DNA of 32,414 bases from Acidobacteriota bacterium (GCA_016201215.1 JACQDH010000187.1:1-32414), one strand, 5' to 3'; counted from the first letter of the stretch, positions 7,281 to 16,099 are shown. Made by a program: numbers and translations. Notes: generated from the sequence alone by a model not told the origin.

Positions 7281-7952
7281 ATGAAGAAGGTCTTCCTCGA
7301 TATCGAGACGTTGCCCGCCAGCGACGAGGCCTGGAAGCAGCTACCGGCAAAGATCCGCGACGATTTGGCCGCAAAGTCCAGAAAGACCGGCACCCCCAAG
7401 CAGAAGATGGACGAGGCGCATCGGCGAACGTCTTTGATGGGGGACCTAGGAAGGATTCTGTGTATCGGGTTGATCGTGGAGCATGATGAGCAGGGGTCGC
7501 CGATGGTCCTCGGCTGGAATGAAGCGGCCGGCCGCTTCCGGGAGGAGGAGCCCGCGCTGCTGCGCGACTTCTGGGACGCGCTGCGGGGATTCGAGACGCA
7601 CCGCGACCTGCTCATCGGTCACAACGTCTTCGATTTCGATTTACGGTTCATCTACCAGAGGTCCGTCGTCCACCGCGTCAAGCCCTCGGTGGAGCTGAGC
7701 CTGCGCCGCTACTCCAGCCAGCCGGTTTTCGATACTATGCAGGAGTGGGGCAAGTGGAGCCGGCAGGATCACGTCAGCCTGGATCGGATCGCGCGCGCCC
7801 TGGGGTTGGCCTCCTCCAAGACCGAGGAGATTTCGGGCGCCACGCTCTATGACCGGTATCTCGAGGGAAAGCACAGGCTCATCCGCGAATACTGCGTGGC
7901 CGATGTGGTTCTCACACGCGCCGTTTATCGGAGAATGACTTTCGCGGACTGA
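7281..7952 (+). CDS. Predicted 3'-5' exonuclease, DnaQ/RNase H-like fold (PolB-exonuclease type)
   Basis: A 223-residue protein with the three exonuclease motifs in order: motif I FLDIETLP with Asp7 and Glu9, motif II GHNVFDFDLRFIY with Asp118/Asp120, and motif III YCVADVVLTRAVY with Asp208. These residues bind two metals and hydrolyse 3' nucleotides of DNA or RNA. The arrangement resembles the stand-alone 'DNA polymerase B exonuclease-like' family (PF10108 type). A strong AGAGGAGG-type ribosome-binding site lies just upstream. The gene sits between trpE and trpG in the same direction with spacers of only 40 and 21 bases, so it is probably co-transcribed; no tryptophan-related role is known to me. 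Substrate and biological role are open. Confidence 0.85.
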   Translation: MKKVFLDIETLPASDEAWKQLPAKIRDDLAAKSRKTGTPKQKMDEAHRRTSLMGDLGRILCIGLIVEHDEQGSPMVLGWNEAAGRFREEEPALLRDFWDALRGFETHRDLLIGHNVFDFDLRFIYQRSVVHRVKPSVELSLRRYSSQPVFDTMQEWGKWSRQDHVSLDRIARALGLASSKTEEISGATLYDRYLEGKHRLIREYCVADVVLTRAVYRRMTFAD

Positions 7953-7973
7953 ATCCGCGGCCTCACGTAGCCA

Positions 7974-8537
7974 ATGATTCTGCTGCTCGACAACTACGAC
8001 TCATTCACCTACAACCTGGCGCAGTACCTCGGCCAGTTGGGACAAAAGCTCGACGTGCGCCGCAACGACCGGATCACGCTGGAAGAAGTTGCGGCGCTGA
8101 AGCCCGAGCGCATCGTCATCTCACCCGGGCCGGGGGTGCCGGAGGACGCCGGGATCAGCGTGGAGCTGATCCGCCGGTTCGCGGGCCGCGTTCCGATTCT
8201 GGGTGTATGCCTGGGTCATCAGGCCATTGGCCACGCCTTCGGTGGTCACGTGGTCCGCGCATCTTCGATCATGCACGGCAAGACCAGCGAGATCACCCAT
8301 GACGGCAGGACCATCTTCCGCAAAGTGCGCCAGCGGTTCACCGCTACGCGCTACCACTCGCTGATCGTGGACCGCAAAGGCTTGCCGCGCGAGCTTGAAA
8401 TCTCCGCGCGCACTTCCGACGGCATCATCATGGGCCTGCGCCACCGCAAGCTGCGCGTCGAAGGCGTGCAGTTCCACCCCGAATCGGTCCTCACCGAAGT
8501 CGGCATGCAGCTCCTGCGCAATTTCCTCACGCTCTAG
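7974..8537 (+). CDS. trpG: Anthranilate synthase component II (glutamine amidotransferase)
   Basis: A 187-residue class I glutamine amidotransferase. It hydrolyses glutamine and passes ammonia to TrpE. The sequence begins [20 protein letters not shown], the TrpG/PabA hallmark. It has the oxyanion segment [11 protein letters not shown], the nucleophile Cys79 in GVCLGHQ, and His168/Glu170 in VQFHPE to complete the triad. The length is normal for a free-standing subunit. The start follows the exonuclease stop by 21 bases. In genomes with one copy, such a protein often serves both anthranilate and aminodeoxychorismate synthases; with no pabB in view that cannot be decided here. Confidence 0.94.
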   Translation: MILLLDNYDSFTYNLAQYLGQLGQKLDVRRNDRITLEEVAALKPERIVISPGPGVPEDAGISVELIRRFAGRVPILGVCLGHQAIGHAFGGHVVRASSIMHGKTSEITHDGRTIFRKVRQRFTATRYHSLIVDRKGLPRELEISARTSDGIIMGLRHRKLRVEGVQFHPESVLTEVGMQLLRNFLTL

Positions 8538-8560
8538 CGAAACACCTGCCTCTCAGCCCT

Positions 8561-8586
8561 GTCATTCTGAGCCCGCTGCGGCGGGC
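8561..8586. repeat. Intergenic repeat fragment with hairpin (GTCATTCTGAGC type)
   Basis: GTCATTCTGAGC (8561-8572) matches GTCATCCTGAGC at 15901-15912 in 11 of 12 positions. It runs into a hairpin GCCCGC-TGCG-GCGGGC (8571-8586). It sits between the trpG stop and the promoter at 8591 and could help end the trp transcript, although no T-run follows. Confidence 0.4.
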
Positions 8587-8590
8587 GGAT

Positions 8591-8619
8591 TTGACATATG
8601 CGCCGCTGCGGGATAAAGT
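8591..8619 (+). promoter_or_regulatory. Sigma-70-type promoter for the ABC transporter pair
   Basis: A perfect TTGACA (8591-8596), a 17-base spacer and TAAAGT (8614-8619, 4/6). The expected start near 8626 leaves a leader of about 175 bases before the ATPase ATG at 8801. I see no known riboswitch in that leader. Confidence 0.5.
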
Positions 8620-8800
8620 CCTGCGAAAAGGAACAAGCAGGTGATTCCCGTGCGCATCATCGTCGCTCTCCTGTAAACGCCTCTCTGGCGTTCCGTTCCA
8701 GAGACACCCGCGAGGTTGAACCGCTTGGTTGTGCCTGCCGGAGGTCACGGCAGATTAACAGGGGGCCGTGCAGCACGCACGGGGCGATCGGTTACGAGCC

Positions 8801-9742
8801 ATGAGCGACTTCGCCATTGAAGTGGAAAAACTGGTCAAGGTCTATCACCCGAGGCGCCAGCCGCCGGTGCGCGCCGTGGATGGGCTGAGCTTCAACGTCA
8901 CGCGCGGGGCGATCTTCGGCCTGCTCGGTCCCAACGGCGCGGGCAAGACAAGCACCCTGCGGGTGCTCAACACGCTCAGCCGGCCCACGGGCGGGCGCGC
9001 GCGCCTGCTGGGCTTCGACGTGGTCGCGCAACCCGTCGAGGTGCGCCGGCGCATCTCCGTGGTGCTGCAAGAGACGGCCGTCGAGCAGTTCCTCAGCGTG
9101 CGCGACAACCTGCTCACCTACGCACGCTTCCACGGCCTCGATCGAGTGCTGGCCCGGCGCCGCGCCGCAGAGGTGATGGAGCGCTTCCATCTGTCCCCGG
9201 AAGCCGAGCGCAAAGTCATGGACCTGAGCGGGGGCTACCGCCGGCGCGTGCAGGTGGCCAAGGTGTTCATGGTGCAGACCCCCGTGATGTTCCTCGACGA
9301 ATTCTCCACGGGCATGGACCCGATCCTGAAACGCGCGGTGATGGGTTACCTGCGCGATGAAGCACGGCAGGGACGCACGATCGTTCTGACCACGCAGGTG
9401 CTGAGCGAGGCTGAGGAACTCTGCGACGACATTCTGATCATGAACAAGGGCCGGCAGGTGGCCCGCGGCGACCTGCACGCGCTCAAGCTGCTCTCCGAAG
9501 GAGTGTACGAGGTCGTGATGACCTTCGACCAATTGCCCGAGTCGATCCAGGCCGAGCTCTCGCGTCTGGCCCCGCTGCGCATGAACATCAACCAGAACAC
9601 CATCGAGCTGGCGCTGAAGGCCGAGGAGGCGCGGGTGCTCGAGTTGGTCAGCGAGCTGGCGCGGAACCGCCGCGTGCTGCGCGTCGAAGTCAGCGGCGCA
9701 AGCCTCGAAGACATTTTTGTGGAGCTCACGCAGGGGAAATAG
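8801..9742 (+). CDS. ABC transporter ATP-binding protein (DrrA/ABC-2 exporter type)
   Basis: A 313-residue ATPase that should pair with the membrane protein encoded directly downstream. Motifs: Walker A GPNGAGKT (43-50), Q-loop Gln90, signature LSGGYRRRVQ (142-151) and Walker B VMFLDE (162-167) followed by STGMDP. At the switch position most ABC ATPases have His (TTH), but here the residue is Gln199 (LTTQVLSEAEEL). About 90 residues of C-terminal extension follow the nucleotide-binding domain, as in DrrA/NodI-type exporters. I chose the ATG at 8801 because MSDFAIEVEKLVKVY matches the family start; a GTG at 8768 would add 11 residues. The substrate is unknown: these systems export drugs, lipids or polysaccharides. 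Confidence 0.9.
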   Translation: MSDFAIEVEKLVKVYHPRRQPPVRAVDGLSFNVTRGAIFGLLGPNGAGKTSTLRVLNTLSRPTGGRARLLGFDVVAQPVEVRRRISVVLQETAVEQFLSVRDNLLTYARFHGLDRVLARRRAAEVMERFHLSPEAERKVMDLSGGYRRRVQVAKVFMVQTPVMFLDEFSTGMDPILKRAVMGYLRDEARQGRTIVLTTQVLSEAEELCDDILIMNKGRQVARGDLHALKLLSEGVYEVVMTFDQLPESIQAELSRLAPLRMNINQNTIELALKAEEARVLELVSELARNRRVLRVEVSGASLEDIFVELTQGK

Positions 9743-9754
9743 CGCGAGGACAAT

Positions 9755-10510
9755 ATGGCGGCCATGAGCGCGGTGTTTTATCGCGAAGGGAAAATCCGCA
9801 TCACCAACGTGACCTTCATTTTCTGGGACCTCTTCTACCCGCTGGCCTACATGCTGGTCTTCGGTGTGGCGGTGAGCCGTGCTCTGGGTGCCCCCGTCTC
9901 CACCTCTGCGGTGGACTACAATTCGTTTTTTCTGGCCGGTGTGCTCGGGATGGCCAGCTTCGGCATCGCCTCGAATACCTCCTGGTCGTTCTTCCTCGAC
10001 CGCGACAACGGCATCTTCTACGAGATGCTCACCTACCCGCTGAGCCGCGCGGAGTATCTGTTGGGGAAAGTCCTGTTCAATCTGCTGATCGCGGTGCTGC
10101 AGGCGGGGATCACGATTGCCCTGGGCACGCTGCTGCTGGGCATTCGCATCCGGCTGGACCTGCTGCCCCTGCTTTTCCTGGGTGTCGTCGGCGGGATGGC
10201 CGGATGGTTTTTCTTCTACGCCATTTTTGCGCTGAAGATTCGCCGCAACGACCTGTTCAACAGCGTTACTTCAGTTTTCTATTTTGTTTTTCTGTTTGCC
10301 AGCTCGATGTTCTATCCGCTTGAGCCGCTTCCGGCGTGGTTCCGGACGGCGGCGCTCGCCAACCCCATCACCTGGCAGGTGGACCTGCTGCGCTACAGCA
10401 CCATTGGTCTCGGCGAGCCGCGCCGCATCGCCGTCGAGGCCGCGGCCTTTGCGGTATTCGCTGTGGTCTCGTTTACCTACGCCGTCCGCTGCCTCCGGCA
10501 GCAGGAGTAA
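9755..10510 (+). CDS. ABC-2 type transporter permease
   Basis: A 251-residue protein with about six hydrophobic spans, starting near residue 20 (FIFWDLFYPLAYMLVFGVAV) and ending with a span before the short basic tail RCLRQQE. The conserved ABC-2 features are present: a mid-protein segment with DRDNGIFYEMLTYPLSR at about 85-101 and a late ANPITWQVDLLRY. An upstream CGAGGA lies 5-6 bases before the ATG. It begins 12 bases after the ATPase gene, so the two form one exporter unit in the cytoplasmic membrane. Nothing nearby identifies the substrate. Confidence 0.9.
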   Translation: MAAMSAVFYREGKIRITNVTFIFWDLFYPLAYMLVFGVAVSRALGAPVSTSAVDYNSFFLAGVLGMASFGIASNTSWSFFLDRDNGIFYEMLTYPLSRAEYLLGKVLFNLLIAVLQAGITIALGTLLLGIRIRLDLLPLLFLGVVGGMAGWFFFYAIFALKIRRNDLFNSVTSVFYFVFLFASSMFYPLEPLPAWFRTAALANPITWQVDLLRYSTIGLGEPRRIAVEAAAFAVFAVVSFTYAVRCLRQQE

Positions 10511-10540
10511 CGGCGCGCCGGTGCGCGGCCTCCAGTCATT

Positions 10541-11056
10541 CTAGGCCTGAGCCGCCGACTGGAAGGGCTCGTCGGCGCTGCCACCGTAGATATTCGGCAC
10601 TTTCGAGCCCATCGGCCGCAGGTAGGCGGCCAACTGCCCGCGATGGTGAGTCGTGTGGCTGTTCAGAAACGAGAGATAAACCACCGCCGGTTCGTTGTAC
10701 ACGCCGTAGAACGGGACCTTCTGCGCGAACTTCTCCGCCGAGAGTGCTTTTACCTTGGCCAGCGTAACAGGGAAGTGCCGGTCGTAATAGGCGAGCACGT
10801 CGGCCACGGTTTGAATGTGCGCAGGCTTGGTTTCGTCCTCCGGCTGAAACTCTCCGGAAGCGACTCCCTCGGCGAACCACACTTCCGCGTGCGCGATGTG
10901 CCAGGCGAGCTCCAGAGCGCTTCGCGATCGCGGGTCAGGGCGGTAGTCGCGCTTGGCCTCGGGAATCGCTGCAATCACCTTGCGCGTGGTCGGGTATTCG
11001 CGCTCGCAGTTCGCCAGGATGAAATCGGCCAGGAATTTTGCGTGTTCGGGTTGCAT
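10541..11056 (-). CDS. DinB/YfiT-like four-helix metalloprotein
   Basis: A 171-residue protein of the DinB superfamily, small four-helix bundles that bind a divalent metal through three histidines. Candidate ligands are His53 or His56 in LELAWHIAHAEVWF and the SHTTHHRGQL segment (His134, His138), at the positions usual for the family. Many members are uncharacterised; characterised relatives include thiol-S-transferases such as bacillithiol- and mycothiol-dependent enzymes. The start at 11056 is preceded by GAGGGAGGGA at good spacing; a TTG at 11074 within that purine run is less likely. It is convergent with the ABC permease and lies 47 bases downstream of trpD on the same strand, possibly on its transcript. 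Confidence 0.85.
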   Translation of the reverse strand: MQPEHAKFLADFILANCEREYPTTRKVIAAIPEAKRDYRPDPRSRSALELAWHIAHAEVWFAEGVASGEFQPEDETKPAHIQTVADVLAYYDRHFPVTLAKVKALSAEKFAQKVPFYGVYNEPAVVYLSFLNSHTTHHRGQLAAYLRPMGSKVPNIYGGSADEPFQSAAQA

Positions 11057-11103
11057 GATTTGTCCCTCCCTCAAGTGGATTGGAATTGAATCCTCGCCTG
11101 CGG

Positions 11104-12147
11104 TCAGGTTTCCTTCTCATTTGTGAAGGTGACCAGGTGATCCAGCTTAGCACGCGCGGCGCCGGAATCAATCGCCTGGGCGGCGAGGTGCACGCCTTCG
11201 CGGAAGTCCGCAGCGCGCCCGGCGGCCACCAGCGCCGCGGCGGCGTTGGCTAGGACGATGTCGCGGCGCGGGCCGCGCTCGCCATCGAGAATGCCGAGAA
11301 TGATGTGGGCGTTGGTGCGGACGTCGCCCCCAGCCAGTGCTGGCAGCGGCGCGCGTGGCAGGCCAAAGTCTTCCGGCGTGGCCGCGTAGCTCCGGACGCT
11401 ACCGCCGTGCACTTCGGCGATGTACGTTTCACCGCTCAGCGAAATCTCGTCCAGTCCGTCCACGCCGTGCACGACAAACGCGCGCTCCACGCCCAACTGC
11501 GCCGAAGCCTCCGCCAGCAGGTCCACCAGGTCCAATGCAAACACGCCCAGCACCTGGGCCGATGCTCCTGCCGGGTTGGTAAGTGGGCCGAGCAGGTTGA
11601 ACACAGTCCGCCCTCCCAGCCGGCGCCGCGCCGCCATCGCGTTCCGCACGGCCGGGTGCAGCGCCGGAGCAAACAGGAAGCCGATGCCCACCCGCTCGAC
11701 CCCCGCGCCCACGCGTCCCGGCGGCGTCGCGAGGTTCACGCCCAGCGCTTCGAGCACATCGGCCGAGCCGCACTTCGAGTTGATCGAGCGATTGCCGTGT
11801 TTGGCCACGCGCGCGCCCGCGCCGGCGGCGACAAACGCTGCCGCGGTCGAGATGTTGAACGTGCCCCGAGCGTCGCCCCCCGTGCCGCAGGTGTCCACCA
11901 GCGTTCCCATCCTGCTGCGGACGGAATCGGCGCCCGAAGGAAAGATGGGTTGCGCGTGGCGGCGCATGGCCGTAGCAAAGCCCACCAGTTCTTCTACGGT
12001 CTCACCCTTCAGGCGCAGCGCGGCCAGCAGGGTGACGATCTGCTCGTCGTCCGCGCAGCCGGAGAGCAACTCTTCCATCGCACGGTCCGCCTCGCGGCGC
12101 GTGAGCGGCTCTCTGGCTTCGACCTTTTGAATTGCTTCGACAATCAT
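11104..12147 (-). CDS. trpD: Anthranilate phosphoribosyltransferase
   Basis: A 347-residue enzyme joining anthranilate and PRPP to give phosphoribosyl-anthranilate, the second step of tryptophan synthesis. The PRPP/metal loop GTGGD (88-92), KHGNRS (116-121) and CGSADVLEALG are all present, followed by FLFAPALHPA and NLLGPLTNP, as expected for TrpD. The start at 12147 gives the family N-terminus (MIVEAIQKVEAREPLTRREA); a longer frame would run to 12309 and overlap the divergent sucC. No strong ribosome-binding site is visible. It is on the opposite strand to trpE and trpG, so the tryptophan genes here are not one operon. Confidence 0.94.
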   Translation of the reverse strand: MIVEAIQKVEAREPLTRREADRAMEELLSGCADDEQIVTLLAALRLKGETVEELVGFATAMRRHAQPIFPSGADSVRSRMGTLVDTCGTGGDARGTFNISTAAAFVAAGAGARVAKHGNRSINSKCGSADVLEALGVNLATPPGRVGAGVERVGIGFLFAPALHPAVRNAMAARRRLGGRTVFNLLGPLTNPAGASAQVLGVFALDLVDLLAEASAQLGVERAFVVHGVDGLDEISLSGETYIAEVHGGSVRSYAATPEDFGLPRAPLPALAGGDVRTNAHIILGILDGERGPRRDIVLANAAAALVAAGRAADFREGVHLAAQAIDSGAARAKLDHLVTFTNEKET

Positions 12148-12277
12148 CGGAGCGTCACGTTTGGCACCGCGTGCGACGAAACGCGCGCCGCGAAGAGTCT
12201 GCCTTGCCCCGCCCACAGCTTCAGAGTAAACTTGCGCGCTTCGTCGGAAGCCAAATTCTAGCACTGTTGGTACCTCC

Positions 12278-13437
<1,160 letters not shown>

Positions 13438-13438
<1 letters not shown>

Positions 13439-13878
13439 TGACGGTGGACGTTCGGGAAGCAAAGGAAGTAAAGGACGTGAAGGAAGCTGAGGAAAGGGCA
13501 GCGCGCGCTGGTCCCGTCAGGAACTATACAGACCTCTTGGTCTATAAGCAGGCGTATCGCCTGGCATTGGAGGTTTCTGAGCTTGCGCGCACCTTCCCCC
13601 GGCAAGAACAGTACGAACTCGGCCGCCAACTCCGCAATTCGTCACGATCCGTCGCGGCGAATATCGTGGAGGGTTGGGCGAAACGCAACTCTGCTGCTGA
13701 GTTCAAGAGGCATCTGCTCATCGCCAACGGTGAAGCTTCTGAGACAAGGTTTTGGCTCGATTTGGCCGCTGATGAAGGCTGCGCGCGGAAAGAGCGATGC
13801 GAGACATTGAAGGCTGGCTACGGCAAGTTAGGGATGATGATTCACAATTTATGGAAGGAATGGCGGAAGTTTCCGTGA
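13438..13878 (+). CDS. Four-helix-bundle protein of the S23 / 23S rRNA intervening-sequence (IVP) family
   Basis: A 146-residue protein. From residue 29 it matches the S23/IVP pattern: [60 protein letters not shown], then a long helical tail. Homologues occur inside 23S rRNA intervening sequences and as free-standing genes, and the fold is shared with the Avd accessory protein of diversity-generating retroelements; the function is unknown. The first 28 residues (with [14 protein letters not shown]) are not family sequence: they are translated from the left purine-rich repeat. The ATG at 13438 overlaps the sucC stop (TGATG); a TTG three bases earlier is the alternative. The gene splits sucC from sucD and is bracketed by inverted repeats, which suggests an inserted element (inference). 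Confidence 0.87.
13455..13484 (+). repeat. Left purine-rich inverted repeat flanking the IVP gene
   Basis: A 30-base GA-rich tract built of GGAAGT/AAAGGA-like words. It matches the reverse complement of 13887-13916 in 26 of 30 positions. It lies inside the 5' end of the IVP reading frame and encodes its Glu/Lys/Val-rich N-terminus. Confidence 0.6.
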
Positions 13879-13886
13879 GGTCCTGA

Positions 13887-13916
13887 TCCTTTATGTCCTT
13901 TACCTCCTTTACTTCC
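13887..13916 (-). repeat. Right purine-rich inverted repeat flanking the IVP gene
   Basis: The reverse-complement partner of 13455-13484 (26/30 identical). It begins 8 bases after the IVP stop and ends 14 bases before the sucD ATG, so on the coding strand the sucD leader is pyrimidine-rich. A third similar tract lies at 17686-17719. Confidence 0.6.
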
Positions 13917-13930
13917 TCTACCTCACTCAG

Positions 13931-14815
13931 ATGAGCATACTTGTTGACGAGAGTTCGAGGGTGGTCGTGCAGGGTTTGACCGGGCGCGAGGGCAGCTTCC
14001 ACGCGCAGCAGATGATCGAGTACGGCACGAAAGTCGTGGCCGGGGTCACTCCGGGCAAGGGCGGCACCAAACACCTCGAGGTGCCCGTGTTCAACACCCT
14101 CGCCGAGGCCGTGTGCGAAACCGGCGCGAATGCTTCGGTGATTTTCGTGCCGCCCGCGTATGCGGCTGACGCCATCCTGGAAGCGACGGACGCAGGCCTG
14201 CCCCTGGTGGTCTGCATCACCGAGGGCATCCCCACGCTGGACATGGTGCGCGTGGCCGCAGCGCTGCAGGGCGGTCGTACGCGCCTGATCGGTCCCAACT
14301 GCCCGGGCATCATCTCGCCGGGCAAATGCAAGATCGGGATCATGCCCGGGCGCATCCACAGGCAAGGACACGTTGGCGTGGTCAGCCGCAGCGGCACGCT
14401 CACTTACGAGGCGGTGGATCAACTGACGCGCCTTGGCATCGGACAATCCACCTGCATCGGCATCGGCGGCGACCCGATCATCGGTACGACGTTTCTCGAC
14501 GCCATTCGCCTGTTTAACGAGGACCCGGAGACGCACGCGATCGTGATGATCGGCGAAATCGGCGGCAATGCCGAAGAACGCGCGGCAGAATTCATCCAGG
14601 CGAACGTGCGCAAGCCCGTGGTGGGCTTCGTCGCCGGGCAGACCGCGCCGCCGGGCCGCCGCATGGGCCACGCCGGCGCAATCATCAGCGGCGGTCAGGG
14701 CACCGCGAAAGAAAAGTACGCGGCAATGGCCGCCGCGGGGATTCACTGCATCCAAAGTCCCGCGGAAATCGGGCACACCGTGGCTGCCGCGCTCGGCAAA
14801 GCCGTAGCAAAGTAG
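13931..14815 (+). CDS. sucD: Succinyl-CoA ligase alpha subunit
   Basis: A 294-residue CoA-binding subunit that carries the phosphohistidine intermediate. The N-terminal Rossmann domain has [15 protein letters not shown] and [16 protein letters not shown] lies in the middle, and the active-site His247 is in [14 protein letters not shown]. The length is normal. The ATG at 13931 follows a pyrimidine-rich stretch (the right repeat) and has no Shine-Dalgarno sequence. It is separated from sucC by the IVP gene and a 52-base spacer. It should still act with SucC; whether the spacing alters subunit balance cannot be seen from sequence. Confidence 0.96.
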   Translation: MSILVDESSRVVVQGLTGREGSFHAQQMIEYGTKVVAGVTPGKGGTKHLEVPVFNTLAEAVCETGANASVIFVPPAYAADAILEATDAGLPLVVCITEGIPTLDMVRVAAALQGGRTRLIGPNCPGIISPGKCKIGIMPGRIHRQGHVGVVSRSGTLTYEAVDQLTRLGIGQSTCIGIGGDPIIGTTFLDAIRLFNEDPETHAIVMIGEIGGNAEERAAEFIQANVRKPVVGFVAGQTAPPGRRMGHAGAIISGGQGTAKEKYAAMAAAGIHCIQSPAEIGHTVAAALGKAVAK

Positions 14816-14818
14816 CTG

Positions 14819-14844
14819 GTGTAGCGGCGGCCTTCAGGCCGCCA
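14819..14844. repeat. REP-like hairpin, copy A (TAGCGGCGGCCTTC type)
   Basis: A hairpin GGCGGC-CTTCAG-GCCGCC begins 3 bases after the sucD stop. The 26-base unit matches 25505-25530 at 22 of 26 positions, and it shares its TAGCG-stem-CTTC layout with 17727-17749. Confidence 0.5.
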
Positions 14845-14860
14845 GCTGTGGCTCGTGTAA

Positions 14861-14910
14861 TGGCGGGCTTTCACGGTGCTTGTGTCCCGGCCTCGCCGGG
14901 AAGCCCGCCA
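14861..14910. repeat. Nested inverted repeat between sucD and ndk
   Basis: TGGCGGGCTT (14861-14870) and AAGCCCGCCA (14901-14910) are a perfect 10-bp inverted repeat. Inside it CCCGG (14886-14890) pairs with CCGGG (14896-14900). It is strong enough to form a long RNA hairpin or cruciform. No T-run follows. Confidence 0.5.
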
Positions 14911-14930
14911 GCTGTGCCGGGATTGTGACG

Positions 14931-14945
14931 CCAGCGTCCCGCTGG
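14931..14945. repeat. Short hairpin upstream of ndk
   Basis: CCAGCG-TCC-CGCTGG, a 6-bp perfect stem with a 3-base loop. It is the third distinct hairpin in the 215-base sucD-ndk spacer. Confidence 0.45.
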
Positions 14946-15030
14946 CATTCCAGAGACCCCTGGGGAGACACCATCGTTACAGGAAGGCGACGTGAAGCGT
15001 GCCTCTAGAGGAACACAGGAGAATCGAGTG

Positions 15031-15447
15031 GTGATTGAACGGACGCTCGCAATCATAAAACCGGACGCAGTAGGCGGCGGTGTGTCCGGGGAAATCCTGG
15101 CGCGCATTCATAAGGCCGGGTTTCGAATTGTTGCGATCAAATCTCTGCGTTTGACCAAGGCCGAAGCCGAAGGTTTCTACGCCGTGCACAGAAGCAGGCC
15201 GTTCTTCGCCGATCTGACTACCTTCATGAGTTCCGGAAAGGTCGTGGTGATGGTGCTCGAAGCCGAGAACGCCATCGCCCGCTGGCGTGACATCATGGGC
15301 GCCACCGACCCCGCCAAGGCCGCCCCGGGCACCATCCGCCGCGAGTTTGGCAGCAGCATCCAGAACAACTGCACCCACGGCTCCGACGCGCCGGACACCG
15401 CCACCTTCGAGATCGGCTACTTTTTCCCGGGCGTGGACTTGATCTAG
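15031..15447 (+). CDS. ndk: Nucleoside diphosphate kinase
   Basis: A 138-residue kinase that transfers the gamma phosphate between NTPs and NDPs through a phosphohistidine. [14 protein letters not shown] is the typical start, and the active-site His116 is in NCTHGSD. The length is normal. The start is one of two adjacent GTG codons (15028 or 15031) with AGGAG at 15017-15021; I chose 15031 because it gives the family's exact N-terminus. A longer ATG frame at 14992 would add unrelated residues. Ndk behind sucCD makes metabolic sense because succinyl-CoA ligase makes ATP or GTP, but three hairpins separate the genes, so co-transcription is uncertain. Confidence 0.95.
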   Translation: MIERTLAIIKPDAVGGGVSGEILARIHKAGFRIVAIKSLRLTKAEAEGFYAVHRSRPFFADLTTFMSSGKVVVMVLEAENAIARWRDIMGATDPAKAAPGTIRREFGSSIQNNCTHGSDAPDTATFEIGYFFPGVDLI

Positions 15448-15630
15448 TTCTGCCTCGACTCGTAGAATCAGGGCACGCCGGGAACGCAGTGGGTTTGCGC
15501 CCCCTTCCATTGCCATCAGGGCAGCGGACGCGTCTCGCGTGGTGCGCCGAAGCGCGCCGCTACATCAACCGCGCGGGGCTAGGCTGCGACTCTCCCCAAG
15601 CGTTCCAAAGGTCAGGTAGAATCGGCCCTG

Positions 15631-15864
15631 ATGGAGCCCTTGCGCGAACTGGGCAAGCTGCTGCTGGTGTTCGGTGCCGTACTGGTCGCCGCGGGAGCGA
15701 TCCTGCTGCTGGGGGCGCGCCTGCCGTTCCGGCTGGGGCGTTTGCCGGGCGACATCGTTTATCAGGGTCGGAACACGACGTTCTATTTCCCCGTTGTGAC
15801 GTGCTTTGTTCTCAGCGTGGCCTTGGCACTGGTTCTCTGGCTTGTTTCCTTCTTTCGGCGATAG
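15631..15864 (+). CDS. DUF2905 small membrane protein
   Basis: A 77-residue protein with two hydrophobic spans (about 8-28 and 53-74) joined by the conserved segment RLPFRLGRLPGDIVYQGRNT, then TFYFP. This loop is the DUF2905 signature; the function of the family is unknown. The ATG at 15631 gives the expected N-terminus, but I see no strong ribosome-binding site. The gene stands alone, 183 bases after ndk and 457 bases before xseA. Confidence 0.85.
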   Translation: MEPLRELGKLLLVFGAVLVAAGAILLLGARLPFRLGRLPGDIVYQGRNTTFYFPVVTCFVLSVALALVLWLVSFFRR

Positions 15865-15900
15865 CAATCTCTCGCTGCCCTCGAGCGACTCGGGCAAGTT

Positions 15901-15933
15901 GTCATCCTGAGCGAAGCGAACGATCTCTCCGGA
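15901..15933. repeat. Intergenic 'CHPERSE' repeat fragment
   Basis: The string starting GTCATCCTGAGCGAAGCGAA translates as CHPERSE plus a short tail. From memory, this word recurs in the intergenic DNA of many Acidobacteriota and Chloroflexota genomes and in spurious ORFs called from it. A partial relative lies at 8561-8572. It is not part of a gene here. Confidence 0.45.
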
Positions 15934-15982
15934 GCTTCTGAGATCTCCAGCTTCTCTCCGGCCTATTTCTTGCCCTCGCGGT

Positions 15983-15988
15983 TATAAT
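15983..15988 (+). promoter_or_regulatory. Perfect -10 hexamer without a clear -35 box
   Basis: TATAAT occurs within GGTTATAATATTC. No TTGACA-like box lies 16-18 bases upstream. If used, the transcript would run through the 16100-16202 hairpin array into xseA with a leader of about 330 bases. Confidence 0.25.
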
Positions 15989-16099
15989 ATTCTTGTAAGC
16001 TCCCGAAGAGCACTCGGAGAGTTGTGCCAATGTGGCTCCTGGCTGGTGGTCCAGAGGGCTGGCCAGCCCGGGAAGGGGGGAAGATCGGATCCACTGACT

